A stretch of DNA of 63,504 nucleotides from an uncultured bacterium (GCA_905215805.1 CAJMRL010000014.1:1-63504), one strand, 5' to 3'; shown: positions 37,228-45,164, counted from the first letter of the stretch. Numbers and translations are program-made. The notes: generated by a model not told the origin, from the sequence alone.

Positions 37228-37256
37228 ATTATAATACATACAATTTGATAAGTCAA
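37228..37256 (-). promoter_or_regulatory. Promoter for DUF6062-like gene
   Basis: Minus strand TTGACT (37251-37256), 17-base spacer, TATAAT (37228-37233). Confidence 0.78.
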
Positions 37257-37296
37257 TTAAAAACTGATAAAAAACGTCCTACTATCTCAAATTAAG

Positions 37297-37325
37297 TTGA
37301 CATATTATTTCTTATCATCTATAAT
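37297..37325 (+). promoter_or_regulatory. Promoter for alanyl-tRNA editing gene
   Basis: TTGACA (37297-37302), 17-base spacer, TATAAT (37320-37325); a perfect consensus pair, about 48 bases before the start. Confidence 0.85.
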
Positions 37326-37372
37326 ATAAGTGTTTGATAAATATACATAATATTATATGAAAGGATTGAATT

Positions 37373-38533
37373 ATGACAGAAAAATTATATGAAACAAACA
37401 GCCACATGGATAAATTCAATGCCACTGTATTATCCTGTGAAAAACCAAATAATGGGTATATGGTTGTTTTAGATAAAACAGCATTCTTTCCAGAAGGTGG
37501 AGGACAAAATGCGGATACAGGATATTTGGATAAGGCAGCTGTAACCGATGTTCAAATAAAAAACGGCATAATAGTACATTATACAGATCTTCCCCTCACA
37601 GTCGGAACTTCTGTAAACGGTCGTATCGATTGGAAGCAACGCTTTATTAGAATGCAGAATCACAGCGGCGAACATATTGTATCGGGTATCATACATAAAA
37701 AATACGGTTTTAATAATGTTGGCTTCCATATGGGTAATGAAGATATAACTTTAGATATAGACGGAGTTCTCGACCGTGAACAGCTTGATGAAATAGAATA
37801 TGAGGCAAATCTTGCGGTTAGTAAAAATATTATAGTTAAAACCGAATATCCATCACCTAAAAAGCTTTCCGCACTTGATTATAGGAGCAAACTTGACATT
37901 ACTGAAAATGTCAGGATAGTTACTATAGATGGTTATGATATGTGTGCATGCTGTGCTCCTCATGTAAAAGCAACAGGAGAAATAGGCATAATTAAATTAC
38001 TTGATTTCATACATTACAAAAATGGTTTGAGAATCCATATGCTGTGCGGTTTCAGCGCTCTTGCAGACTATAACACAAAATATAGAAATAACCTTGAAAT
38101 TTCTAATATGCTGTCGTCTAAAAGAGATGAAACCGCTAATGCCGTCGCTCGTCTGTTAGATGAAAATGCAAAATTAAAGCAAGAAATTCATTCGCTAAAG
38201 AAAAACTATATAAAATATAAATGCGCCTGTATTGAACCTACAGATAATAATATCTGCGTTTTTGAAGAGAATATGGACATGAATACATTGAGAGAATACG
38301 CTAATGAAATCATTCAAAAATGCGGAAATATATGTGCAGCTTTTTCCGGCAATGACAAAGACGGATATATATATGTTATTCTCAGCCGTTCTATTCCGCT
38401 TCGCACTCTGTCAAAGTCTATCAATTCCGCTATCAACGGACGAGGCGGCGGCAGAGATGATATTCTGCAAGGTCAGTCACATGCTAAAAGAGCTGATATA
38501 GAAAAATATTTTTCTAATCTAAAAATTATATAA
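37373..38533 (+). CDS. Alanyl-tRNA editing protein (AlaX with DHHA1 domain)
   Basis: Free-standing editing enzyme that hydrolyses Ser-tRNA(Ala), 386 residues. The zinc site of the AlaRS editing domain is seen in MQNHSGEHIVSG (about 100-111, HxxxH) and CACCAPHV (about 195-202). A central coiled coil and a C-terminal DHHA1 domain with NGRGGGRDDILQGQ (about 359-372) make it the long AlaX form. GAAAGGA precedes the ATG. Monocistronic, with its own consensus promoter. Confidence 0.93.
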   Translation: MTEKLYETNSHMDKFNATVLSCEKPNNGYMVVLDKTAFFPEGGGQNADTGYLDKAAVTDVQIKNGIIVHYTDLPLTVGTSVNGRIDWKQRFIRMQNHSGEHIVSGIIHKKYGFNNVGFHMGNEDITLDIDGVLDREQLDEIEYEANLAVSKNIIVKTEYPSPKKLSALDYRSKLDITENVRIVTIDGYDMCACCAPHVKATGEIGIIKLLDFIHYKNGLRIHMLCGFSALADYNTKYRNNLEISNMLSSKRDETANAVARLLDENAKLKQEIHSLKKNYIKYKCACIEPTDNNICVFEENMDMNTLREYANEIIQKCGNICAAFSGNDKDGYIYVILSRSIPLRTLSKSINSAINGRGGGRDDILQGQSHAKRADIEKYFSNLKII

Positions 38534-38543
38534 TATATTTTAC

Positions 38544-38572
38544 TTGACTATATTATCTTACTGTGCTATAAT
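38544..38572 (+). promoter_or_regulatory. Promoter for aldolase gene
   Basis: TTGACT (38544-38549), 17-base spacer, TATAAT (38567-38572), about 65 bases before the start. Confidence 0.82.
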
Positions 38573-38636
38573 TTTATATTGTATGAATAATATCATGCAA
38601 TATAGTAATACAGTAATACGGTAGGAGGAAAATAAA

Positions 38637-39611
38637 ATGGAAAGACAGGGTAATTTAATGTCATTTAGACCTGATATAAAGGTCATTGACGCTACTCTTC
38701 GCGATGGTGGATTGGTAAACAACTTCTTTTTTGAGGATGATTTTGTCCGCGAGCTTTATAAGGCTAACATCAAAGCCGGAATTGATTATATGGAATTCGG
38801 ATATAAAGCTTCAGTGGATCTATTCAATCCAAAAGATTTTGGCAAATGGAAATTCTGCAAGGAGGAAGATATACGCAATATTGTGGGTGAAAACAATTCT
38901 GATCTTAAAATTGCGGTCATGGCTGATGTGGGACGAACAGATTTTAAACGTGATATTTTGCCAAGATCCGAAAGCGTTATAGATATGGTAAGAATTGCCA
39001 CATATATTCACCAAATTCCCGCAGCTATTGAAATGATTGAATACTGTCATTCAATGGGCTATGAGACGAGCTGTAATATAATGGCTGTTTCAACGTCTAC
39101 TGAAACCGAAATAGATCTCGCGTTAGAACTGCTCGGTACAAGCAATGTTGACGTAATTTACCTTGTAGACAGCTATGGCTCTCTTTATCCTGAGCAAATA
39201 ACCAATCTTGCAAAGGTTTATCTCGAAAAAGCAAAAAAGTATAACAAAATAATAGGTATACATGCTCACAATAATCAGCAGCTTGCCTTCGCTAATACAG
39301 TTGAAGCCGCTTCAATAGGAGTGAGCTATCTTGATGCTACGATGCTTGGTATGGGACGAGGCGCCGGCAATTGCTCAATAGAAGCATTAATGGGATTTCT
39401 AAAGAATCCTAAATTTAAAATTTTGCCTATTCTTGATTTTATTCAGAATTATATGCTTCCTTTAAAGCAAAACGGACTTGTATGGGGATATGATATCCCT
39501 TATCTTATCACCGGTCAACTCAATGTGCATCCACGCACAGCTATTACGGCAATCAAGGAAAATGATACCAATTACAGCGAATTTTATAAATCAACATGGG
39601 ATAAAGAATAA
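38637..39611 (+). CDS. DRE-TIM aldolase (HMGL / 4-hydroxy-2-oxovalerate aldolase-like)
   Basis: TIM-barrel metalloenzyme, 324 residues. The DATLRDGGL motif (about 18-26) gives the catalytic Arg and metal Asp, and GIHAHNNQQLAFAN (about 206-219) the metal His pair, with MGRGAGN after. It resembles the 4-hydroxy-2-oxovalerate aldolase domain but no acetaldehyde dehydrogenase partner is adjacent, so the exact reaction is open. AGGAGG precedes the ATG. Read with the next small gene, 118 bases away, before a shared terminator. Confidence 0.82.
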   Translation: MERQGNLMSFRPDIKVIDATLRDGGLVNNFFFEDDFVRELYKANIKAGIDYMEFGYKASVDLFNPKDFGKWKFCKEEDIRNIVGENNSDLKIAVMADVGRTDFKRDILPRSESVIDMVRIATYIHQIPAAIEMIEYCHSMGYETSCNIMAVSTSTETEIDLALELLGTSNVDVIYLVDSYGSLYPEQITNLAKVYLEKAKKYNKIIGIHAHNNQQLAFANTVEAASIGVSYLDATMLGMGRGAGNCSIEALMGFLKNPKFKILPILDFIQNYMLPLKQNGLVWGYDIPYLITGQLNVHPRTAITAIKENDTNYSEFYKSTWDKE

Positions 39612-39729
39612 TATTGTTTCTTCACGGATATGTTTTTATAACATATCCGTTTTTTATAAACTTCCTCTTGAATTTTTTTCATAAATATGCTAAAATATAT
39701 TATATCAATTATGAAAGGAATGATTTTTT

Positions 39730-39858
39730 ATGGATCCTAAAGACGAAAAGAAAAAATCAGAGAATGAAAACAAGCCTGTTTCTGAAAATTGGCCAGAAGA
39801 ATCGGTTCAGGATATCCTTGACTATATTGAAGAACAAGGCGTTTATATAAGAGAATAA
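39730..39858 (+). CDS. 42-residue acidic small protein
   Basis: Small reading frame not resembling anything I recognise: 42 residues, Lys/Glu-rich start (DPKDEKKK) and an acidic C terminus (ESVQDILDYIEEQGVYIRE). AAAGGA lies 10 bases before the ATG, and a strong terminator directly follows the TAA, which supports real expression. Likely soluble. Confidence 0.55.
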   Translation: MDPKDEKKKSENENKPVSENWPEESVQDILDYIEEQGVYIRE

Positions 39859-39864
39859 ATGAGC

Positions 39865-39900
39865 AACGGTGCAGATTTATATATATAAGTTTGCACCGTT
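39865..39900. terminator. Terminator after small protein, shared with sufB-like gene
   Basis: 9-bp perfect stem AACGGTGCA (39865-39873) with TGCACCGTT (39892-39900), followed by TTCTCTT on the plus strand and A-rich on the other side. Confidence 0.75.
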
Positions 39901-39921
39901 TTCTCTTATATTTTTTCAATA

Positions 39922-40839
39922 TCAGCTTAAGAATCCCTCAATAATCTTAGCTTCTGCTTCTTGTTCTGTAAGACCAAGAGTTCTAAGCTTTAAAATCTGC
40001 TCTCCTGCTATTTTTCCAATTGCCGCTTCATGTATAAGTGCGGCATCAGCATGATGAGCGCACAGCTTAGGCGCTGCATCAACAGTAGCAGTGCCGTCAA
40101 TGATTGCATCACACTCAGAATGTCCGCTGCATGCTGCATTTCCTATAATAGTTGAAGTATATTCCTGATGAGATGAATCCCTTGCCACAGATCTGGAAAC
40201 AATATCCGCTCCCGAATCGTCACCATTAAGCTCAACTTCAAATTCTGTTTCAGCGCTCTGCTCTTTTTCTGTAAGAATTCTTTCGCGAACAAGCAGCTTT
40301 GCACCGGCAGCAGCTTTTGCTTTTGTTATACGCTTTGTATGATCCACTCCGCCTATCTGCGCTGTATCCATCTCCATAACCGCATTCTCATCAAGATAAA
40401 CCTCAGTTACCGGGTCGATTGTTCTTATTCCCAATCCTTTTCCCGTGCCTATATGCTTTTCAATATATTTTACATGGGCACCACGCTTTAAAAAGAAACG
40501 ATGAATACCGTTGTGTCTTGCCGGCTCACCTGTTTCCGTGTGTACTCCGCAGCCTGCCACAATTGTTACATCTGCATCTTCCCCTACATAAAAGTCATTA
40601 TAAACAAGGTCATCAATATCTCCATGAGTTACGCATGCCGGAATGGAAACAGACTCTCCCTTCGTTCCGGGAAGAATGTTTATATCCATTCCGGGCTTGT
40701 CTGTTTTATTTTCAATCTTAATATGCTCGCTTGACTGCCTTCCTGCGCACATTCCATTCTCACGTATATTATATGCGCCTTTAAAATCACCGTTCCAATC
40801 GGAAACAATCTCAAGCAAATTTTTAGTTATATCATTCAC
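39922..40839 (-). CDS. SufB/SufD-like Fe-S cluster scaffold (minimal type)
   Basis: Beta-helix scaffold of SUF family, 305 residues, shorter than SufB (about 465). Recognised by GDIDDLVYNDFYVGEDADV, KYIEKHIGTGKG, and the C-terminal DGTATVDAAPKLCAHHADAALIHEAAIG stretch (split here: residues about 250-277). I start at GTG 40839, preceded by GGAGGAG, overlapping sufC by 8 bases (GTGAATGA). With sufC alone it matches the minimal two-gene SMS-type system known from archaea and some anaerobes; no sufS, sufU or second SufB is nearby. Confidence 0.85.
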   Translation of the reverse strand: MNDITKNLLEIVSDWNGDFKGAYNIRENGMCAGRQSSEHIKIENKTDKPGMDINILPGTKGESVSIPACVTHGDIDDLVYNDFYVGEDADVTIVAGCGVHTETGEPARHNGIHRFFLKRGAHVKYIEKHIGTGKGLGIRTIDPVTEVYLDENAVMEMDTAQIGGVDHTKRITKAKAAAGAKLLVRERILTEKEQSAETEFEVELNGDDSGADIVSRSVARDSSHQEYTSTIIGNAACSGHSECDAIIDGTATVDAAPKLCAHHADAALIHEAAIGKIAGEQILKLRTLGLTEQEAEAKIIEGFLS

Positions 40840-41563
40840 CGAACAGCTCCTCCTCTCTGCAGCACACTCCTGATATATTTCCGGATGCCAACACATTTGT
40901 CATCATTTCTTCTCTTGGACCTTGGGCTTTTATGCCTCCGTCTGCCAAAAGCACTATTTCATCCGCTATTCTCAAAATACGCTCTTGATGCGAAATAATA
41001 ATAAGCGTTCCATTCATTTTCTCGTGCATTTTTTTGAATACGCCTATAAGATTTTTAAAGCTCCATAAATCAATTCCCGCTTCGGGTTCATCAAATACAG
41101 ACAGCTGTGTATTACGCGCAATGACCGTTGCTATTTCTATCCGCTTCATCTCTCCTCCGGATAACGTCGCGTTGACTTCACGGTCAAAATATCCTTTTGC
41201 GCATAATCCTACAGCTCCGAGAATATCACACAGCTGTTTTTCATTAAGTGATCTTCCGGCGGCTGTCTCAATCAAACGCCTAACTGTTATCCCTTTAAAT
41301 CTCACAGGCTGCTGAAACGCAAAACTTATGCCATTTTTTGCGCGTTCCGTAACATCTAAATCTGTAATATCTTTATCATTAAAAATAATACTTCCTTCTA
41401 ACGGTTTTTCTATTCCCGCTATAATTTTCGCAATAGTTGTTTTTCCGCTGCCATTTGGTCCGGTTATAACAACAAGCTTCCCGTCCGGTACAGTGAGATC
41501 AAGATTTTTTATGATCTGTCGTCCGTCGGGAGATTTCCAAGATATATTCTTTAAACAAAGCAT
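40832..41563 (-). CDS. sufC: SufC Fe-S assembly ATPase
   Basis: ABC-type ATPase that energises the SufB/D scaffold, 243 residues. Walker A GPNGSGKTT (about 35-43), signature LSGGEMKRIEI (about 135-145) and Walker B LSVFDEPEAGIDLW (about 154-167) are present. The ATG at 41563 has AGAGAGGTG upstream. It is the first gene of a two-gene operon with its own strong promoter. Confidence 0.94.
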   Translation of the reverse strand: MLCLKNISWKSPDGRQIIKNLDLTVPDGKLVVITGPNGSGKTTIAKIIAGIEKPLEGSIIFNDKDITDLDVTERAKNGISFAFQQPVRFKGITVRRLIETAAGRSLNEKQLCDILGAVGLCAKGYFDREVNATLSGGEMKRIEIATVIARNTQLSVFDEPEAGIDLWSFKNLIGVFKKMHEKMNGTLIIISHQERILRIADEIVLLADGGIKAQGPREEMMTNVLASGNISGVCCREEELFGE

Positions 41564-41637
41564 TAAAAACACCTCTCTTTATATAAACTGCCTAACAGCC
41601 GATTCCTAATATAAATATCATACCGGTTCCATGTCAT

Positions 41638-41666
41638 ATTATAATCAATTATTACATATTTGTCAA
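41638..41666 (-). promoter_or_regulatory. sufC promoter
   Basis: Minus strand TTGACA (41661-41666), 17-base spacer, TATAAT (41638-41643); a perfect consensus, about 75 bases before sufC. Confidence 0.85.
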
Positions 41667-41715
41667 GTTTCACGATAAAAACATTAAAAATACTGTTTTA
41701 CCGTATTTTTCACCG

Positions 41716-41745
41716 CAAAAAACGACTGCTGTATATGCAGCCGTT
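41716..41745 (-). terminator. Terminator of the PNPOx / dehydrogenase / oxidoreductase operon
   Basis: 9-bp stem (41721-41729 with 41737-41745, one G-U) and a run of T on the minus strand (TTTTTT). Confidence 0.85.
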
Positions 41746-41750
41746 TAAAT

Positions 41751-42728
41751 TTACATTTCCTCCGGATATTTCATACCCCATTGATTTCTTATCGACGTCA
41801 TTATATTCATGACATCGATCGTATAATCAAGGAACATTATATTCTCCTTGCCGGAAACAGCCTCCTCCATGTCTTGCACCTCATAACACAGTGCGTCTGC
41901 CATATTTCCGGATTCTATAATCTCAGTATGTCCATCATCTGTATATGTTACGGCAGCCTTAAACGCCCTTGGATATTCATAAACCTCTATATATCCTTTA
42001 TCAAATACAATTGTTGCCCTCTTAGGCTGTTTAGCATGCAGAGAAAGAGTAACCGTCGCCATCTCCTGCCGGGAATTCATCAATAATATTCCTGCCTGTT
42101 CATCCACCCCTGTAGGCGCATATTTGACTTGTGACACTATCTGATCAGGCGTTTCCGACATAAACCATCTCACAAGAGATAAAGCGTAAACTCCTATATC
42201 AAGCAGCGCTCCTCCGGCAAGATTTTTATTAAAAAACCGGTTATTCATGTTATATTCTTTATAGCTTCCGAAATTAATTTGAATAAGCTTAAAATCACCT
42301 AACACACCGGATGCGATAATTTCATTTAGCTTTTTATATATCGGCATATGATATATCGTCATTGCTTCCGCTAAAACAACATTATTTTTTTCTGCGGCTT
42401 CCACTGCCAACTCAAGCTCCGAAGAATTTAATGTTATCGATTTTTCACATAATACATGCTTACCGCTGTTTAATGCCTTCAGTAAGGAATTAATATGAAG
42501 ATTATGAGGTGTGGAAATATATATAATATCAACATTTTCATCCTCAAACATCTCGTTAGGATCATTATAGACCTTTTCTATTTTATATTTTTCGGCAAAT
42601 TCTACTGCCTTCGAATATGTGCGGTTACCCACAGAATACAAATTTCTTCCTAATTTCTGCATTGCCTGCGCAAGTTCGTTTCCTATCACACCGCACCCTA
42701 AAGTCGCCCAGCGATATTCCTTAGCCAT
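41751..42728 (-). CDS. Gfo/Idh/MocA family oxidoreductase
   Basis: NAD(P)-dependent sugar-type dehydrogenase, 325 residues. Rossmann motif ATLGCGVIGNELAQ (about 8-21), the DxIYISTPHNLH block (about 72-80), and HVLCEKSITL (about 91-100) with the catalytic Lys are typical, with GGALLDIGVYAL further on. ATG at 42728 is preceded by AGGAGG. Third gene of a leftward group after the 2-hydroxyacid dehydrogenase. Substrate unknown. Confidence 0.88.
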   Translation of the reverse strand: MAKEYRWATLGCGVIGNELAQAMQKLGRNLYSVGNRTYSKAVEFAEKYKIEKVYNDPNEMFEDENVDIIYISTPHNLHINSLLKALNSGKHVLCEKSITLNSSELELAVEAAEKNNVVLAEAMTIYHMPIYKKLNEIIASGVLGDFKLIQINFGSYKEYNMNNRFFNKNLAGGALLDIGVYALSLVRWFMSETPDQIVSQVKYAPTGVDEQAGILLMNSRQEMATVTLSLHAKQPKRATIVFDKGYIEVYEYPRAFKAAVTYTDDGHTEIIESGNMADALCYEVQDMEEAVSGKENIMFLDYTIDVMNIMTSIRNQWGMKYPEEM

Positions 42729-42766
42729 AAACAAGTCCTCCTGGATTTATATTGTCATGTCATAAT

Positions 42767-43729
42767 TTATTTAATTATTATATACCTATCTTCAATTGTT
42801 TTATCAAAGAATTTTACTACGTTATCTGCCGCACATTCATTCATGCTCTTAAAATTCTCAACCGTAAATGATGCTGTATGAGGTGTTAAAACCGCATTAT
42901 CAATTCCTACAAAAACCGAATCAAAGCATGGTTCCTTATCAAATACATCAATACACGCCCCTCGGATCCGTCCGTTTTGCAGCGCACATGCCAAAGCATC
43001 AATATCAACTATCCTGCTTCGCGCAGTATTGATCAATATTGCCTCCTTTTTCATCCTAAGTATCATATCTTTATTTATTAGATTTTCCGTATCTTTTGTT
43101 AATGGAACGTTAATTGAAATATAATCACTATGCTCTGCCAAATCCATAATATCTGCATATGACACATTATATTCCTTTTCCCACTCTTTATGCGGATGCC
43201 TGCAATTATATAAGACCCTCATGCCAAATCCGTCTGCTCTCTTGGCAATTTCTTTTCCTATTCCCCCAAACCCTATCAATCCAAGCGTTCTTCCCTTTGC
43301 TCCATATGTCATAATGCGCTTCCATTCTCCCCTGTGCATAGAACTGTTCTGTCTCTCAATATGCCTCGCAAAATACATAATATATGCCATGACATGCTCC
43401 GCGACCGCGCTTTCTACAACTCCTGTTGTCCTGACTGCTGAAACACCATATTTCTTTAAATCATCAAGGTTTAAAGAATCATAGCCTATCCCGCGCCTTG
43501 AAATCAATTTTAGGTTTGGACAATGTCTCAACACATTTTCATTAATAGGCTCTAAACCAATAATAGCCGCATCAGCGTCTGCTATTAGTCTTGCCATTGT
43601 TTCGTTATCAGTATTGATCCCATAATTTCCATCACAATATTCTATTACTTCATATCCAGCTTCTGATAATATATGACTTCCATCAACATCAGGCTTAACA
43701 AAATCTCTTGCTGTTATAACTACCTTCAT
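42767..43729 (-). CDS. D-isomer specific 2-hydroxyacid dehydrogenase
   Basis: NAD-dependent dehydrogenase resembling phosphoglycerate dehydrogenase, 320 residues, without ACT domain. NAD-binding LGLIGFGGIGKEIAKRA (about 147-163), catalytic Arg in INTARSRIVD (about 232-241), Glu in IDVFDKEP and His in LTPHTAS are present. Start ATG 43729 with AAGGAGT; a longer reading frame lacks an RBS. It follows the PNPOx-like gene by 25 bases. Possibly acts on a keto-sugar product of the neighbouring oxidoreductase. Confidence 0.88.
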   Translation of the reverse strand: MKVVITARDFVKPDVDGSHILSEAGYEVIEYCDGNYGINTDNETMARLIADADAAIIGLEPINENVLRHCPNLKLISRRGIGYDSLNLDDLKKYGVSAVRTTGVVESAVAEHVMAYIMYFARHIERQNSSMHRGEWKRIMTYGAKGRTLGLIGFGGIGKEIAKRADGFGMRVLYNCRHPHKEWEKEYNVSYADIMDLAEHSDYISINVPLTKDTENLINKDMILRMKKEAILINTARSRIVDIDALACALQNGRIRGACIDVFDKEPCFDSVFVGIDNAVLTPHTASFTVENFKSMNECAADNVVKFFDKTIEDRYIIIK

Positions 43730-43754
43730 TCGGACTCCTTTACAATAAAAGCTC

Positions 43755-44231
43755 TTATTTTTCATTAACAAGCTTTCCTGTTAAATGCTCTATACTCAAC
43801 GCTATCAACTGTACCCTGCTTACCGCTTTTTCCATTTCTTCATTTACTTCCTCTTCAGTTGGATAATATTTTAATGCCAAATTACGCACCTTTTCATATA
43901 TTACGTTCATGTCATTTACAAGCTCAGCTCGTCCCATAGCTATTACGCTGGTCACATTCCATGACCAGTCCCCGTCCTTTTTAAATCCTGTATTCCATGT
44001 AGTAAAACACGCCTTATCACAATTTTTTATTGCGTCTATCTTATGCCCTTCCTTTGCGCAATGAAAATATATTTTCCCGTCATTTTCATCATAATAAAAA
44101 TTTATCGGTATACCATACGGATATCCATTGTCCCCCACAACAGACAAAACTCCTCTCTTCTCGGTTTTTAGTATCTGTCTGCATTCTTCTTCCGAAACAG
44201 CCTGCTTAAATCTTCTCATTTTTCTGAACAT
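43755..44231 (-). CDS. Pyridoxamine 5'-phosphate oxidase-like (FMN-binding) protein
   Basis: Split-barrel flavin-binding fold protein of the NimA-like group, 158 residues. Segments GVLSVVGDNGYPYGIPINFYYD (residues about 27-48) and YFHCAKEGHKIDAIKNCDKACFT (split at about 54-76) match the NimA/PNPOx family. GGAGGG precedes the ATG. It heads the dehydrogenase operon. No promoter is evident close to its start; a candidate upstream start lies at 44512 past four hairpins. Confidence 0.85.
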   Translation of the reverse strand: MFRKMRRFKQAVSEEECRQILKTEKRGVLSVVGDNGYPYGIPINFYYDENDGKIYFHCAKEGHKIDAIKNCDKACFTTWNTGFKKDGDWSWNVTSVIAMGRAELVNDMNVIYEKVRNLALKYYPTEEEVNEEMEKAVSRVQLIALSIEHLTGKLVNEK

Positions 44232-44300
44232 AAATATCCCTCCAAATTACAACCCGCATATACAGCGTATATATTCTTACTCTCATCCCCATTTATCATC

Positions 44301-44329
44301 TTGACAGATGATTAATTTAATGGTAAAAT
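44301..44329 (+). promoter_or_regulatory. Rightward promoter in the hairpin region
   Basis: TTGACA (44301-44306), 17-base spacer, TAAAAT (44324-44329). It would read rightward through the hairpin region toward the first XRE gene, with a leader of about 270 bases. It faces the leftward promoter at 44519. Confidence 0.5.
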
Positions 44330-44512
44330 ATAAAGGAATAATACGTTTGGCGACTTAATTATTCCTTTATAAATTACCAGGGATCAAAATAAAGCAGTCT
44401 GCCTAAGTTGATCCTCCAAAAACGAGAAAATTGCCTTATTTTTGAAGTATACAAAATAAAGGAAATTTGTCCCTACAGCACATTGGTAATCCTAAAATTA
44501 CTTATGTGCCTT
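44320..44512 (-). ncRNA. Candidate structured RNA 1 (leader or small RNA)
   Basis: A leftward promoter at 44519-44547 would start RNA near 44512, and the hairpins described for this region follow in turn. The last (44321-44379) has a 13-bp uninterrupted core followed by AUUUU on the minus strand, which could terminate. If it reads through, the RNA would be a leader for the PNPOx-like gene. Inferred only from promoter and folding. Confidence 0.35.
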
Positions 44513-44516
44513 GTAG
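44321..44516. repeat. Four consecutive inverted repeats in the intergenic region
   Basis: The 375-base stretch between the PNPOx-like gene and the first XRE gene holds no convincing gene but four back-to-back hairpins: 44321-44342 with 44358-44379 (22 bp, two mismatches), 44381-44387 with 44408-44414 (GGATCAA/TTGATCC), 44428-44444 with 44452-44468 (14 of 17 paired), and 44473-44490 with 44497-44516 (interrupted by small loops). They could be a structured RNA or a remnant of a mobile element. Confidence 0.6.
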
Positions 44517-44518
44517 TT

Positions 44519-44547
44519 ATTATAATACATATATATTTATATGTCAA
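44519..44547 (-). promoter_or_regulatory. Opposite-strand promoter before XRE gene 1
   Basis: Minus strand TTGACA (44542-44547), 17-base spacer, TATAAT (44519-44524). It ends 60 bases before the XRE 1 start. Confidence 0.7.
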
Positions 44548-44553
44548 CACATT

Positions 44554-44569
44554 TACAGATTTATCTGTA
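44554..44569. promoter_or_regulatory. Candidate operator of XRE 1
   Basis: Inverted repeat TACAGAT/ATCTGTA spaced by two bases (44554-44560, 44563-44569), between the opposite-strand promoter and the XRE 1 start. Autoregulation is inferred. Confidence 0.45.
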
Positions 44570-44606
44570 TTTTTGGCACTTTATATAAAAAGGAACAGAC
44601 TTTATT

Positions 44607-44834
44607 ATGCAGAATATACTACTATCTGATCGTATAAAAGAACAATGTAAGAGACGTAATTTAACTGTAAAGTCGTTACTCATGAATTGCGAAATGAATC
44701 GAAACACAATATATGACTTAGAAAAGAAAGGCTCTTTTCCTTCAAGCGATAAACTTTCACGTATCGCCGATTATCTTGATTGTTCGGTGGATTATCTGCT
44801 CGGGCGTACTGATAATCCTGAGATAAACCGCTGA
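44607..44834 (+). CDS. Small XRE-family regulator 1
   Basis: Single-domain helix-turn-helix DNA-binding protein of 75 residues. The HTH core is near 20-55, with the conserved RIADYLDCSVDYLLGRTDNPE end shared with XRE 2 (differing in a few residues). Recognition-helix region NRNTIYDLEKKG differs from that of XRE 2. AAGGAA lies 11 bases before the ATG. No sensor or effector domain, so it probably acts as a repressor of its own divergent region. Confidence 0.88.
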   Translation: MQNILLSDRIKEQCKRRNLTVKSLLMNCEMNRNTIYDLEKKGSFPSSDKLSRIADYLDCSVDYLLGRTDNPEINR

Positions 44835-44840
44835 AATAAT

Positions 44841-44878
44841 AAAGCAGCATAAATAGAATTAGCCTTTTATGCTGCTTT
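44841..44878 (+). terminator. Terminator of XRE 1
   Basis: 13-bp perfect stem (44841-44853 with 44866-44878), A-flanked and T-flanked, just after the XRE 1 stop. Confidence 0.85.
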
Positions 44879-44889
44879 GCATATAATAT

Positions 44890-45129
44890 TAAATAACAAC
44901 AAACATAAACTCATTTTTATACAATGAGTTTATGTTTGCGTATAAAAATAGGATGGTATCATGTAATGTTTTTGCTATCCGTTGTACCTCCCGCTCCCCT
45001 TGACAATAAGCAGGAAATACGCAATGCAACAGCCGCTCCAATTATATTTGTGGTGAATGGTATAATTGATCACAGCATTACATTAAATAGCAACACGCAT
45101 GAAAATGATTACCTGTAACTTTATGTTAC
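44890..45129 (-). ncRNA. Candidate structured small RNA 2
   Basis: This 388-base interval between XRE 1 and XRE 2 holds no plausible gene; short frames on both strands lack ribosome-binding sites. A perfect leftward promoter (45136-45164) would begin an RNA near 45129, ending at a 16-bp terminator (44900-44938). The RNA can fold as a 5' hairpin CUGUAAC/GUUACAG, then an 8-bp closing stem (45076-45083 with 44961-44968) around two arms: 45061-45069 with 45038-45046 (9 bp), and 45028-45033 with 44974-44979 continuing to 45009-45020 with 44984-44995 (12 bp, with G-U pairs). The second arm is GC-rich for this genome. Confidence 0.5.
44900..44938 (-). terminator. Terminator of candidate RNA 2
   Basis: 16-bp perfect inverted repeat (44900-44915 with 44923-44938), 7-base loop, followed on the minus strand by TTGTTATTT. 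Confidence 0.7.
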
Positions 45130-45131
45130 AG
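45113..45131. promoter_or_regulatory. 19-base palindrome at the start of candidate RNA 2
   Basis: CTGTAAC and GTTACAG around five bases. It overlaps the expected transcription start, so it can be an operator or the first hairpin of the RNA. Confidence 0.45.
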
Positions 45132-45135
45132 CTAT

Positions 45136-45164
45136 ATTATACCAAACAATTGTTGGATTGTCAA
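45136..45164 (-). promoter_or_regulatory. Opposite-strand promoter before XRE gene 2
   Basis: Minus strand TTGACA (45159-45164), 17-base spacer, TATAAT (45136-45141); ends 59 bases before the XRE 2 start. A 9-bp inverted repeat CAAACAATT (45143-45151) and AATTGTTTG (45179-45187) brackets its -35 box and is a likely repressor site. Confidence 0.75.

Noticed and set aside
44408..44629. 73-residue reading frame overlapping XRE 1
   Set aside because: No ribosome-binding site, spans the hairpin region and overlaps XRE 1 out of frame.
44924..45118. 64-residue rightward reading frame between XRE 1 and XRE 2
   Set aside because: No ribosome-binding site; it is the complement of the candidate structured RNA and starts inside a terminator hairpin.
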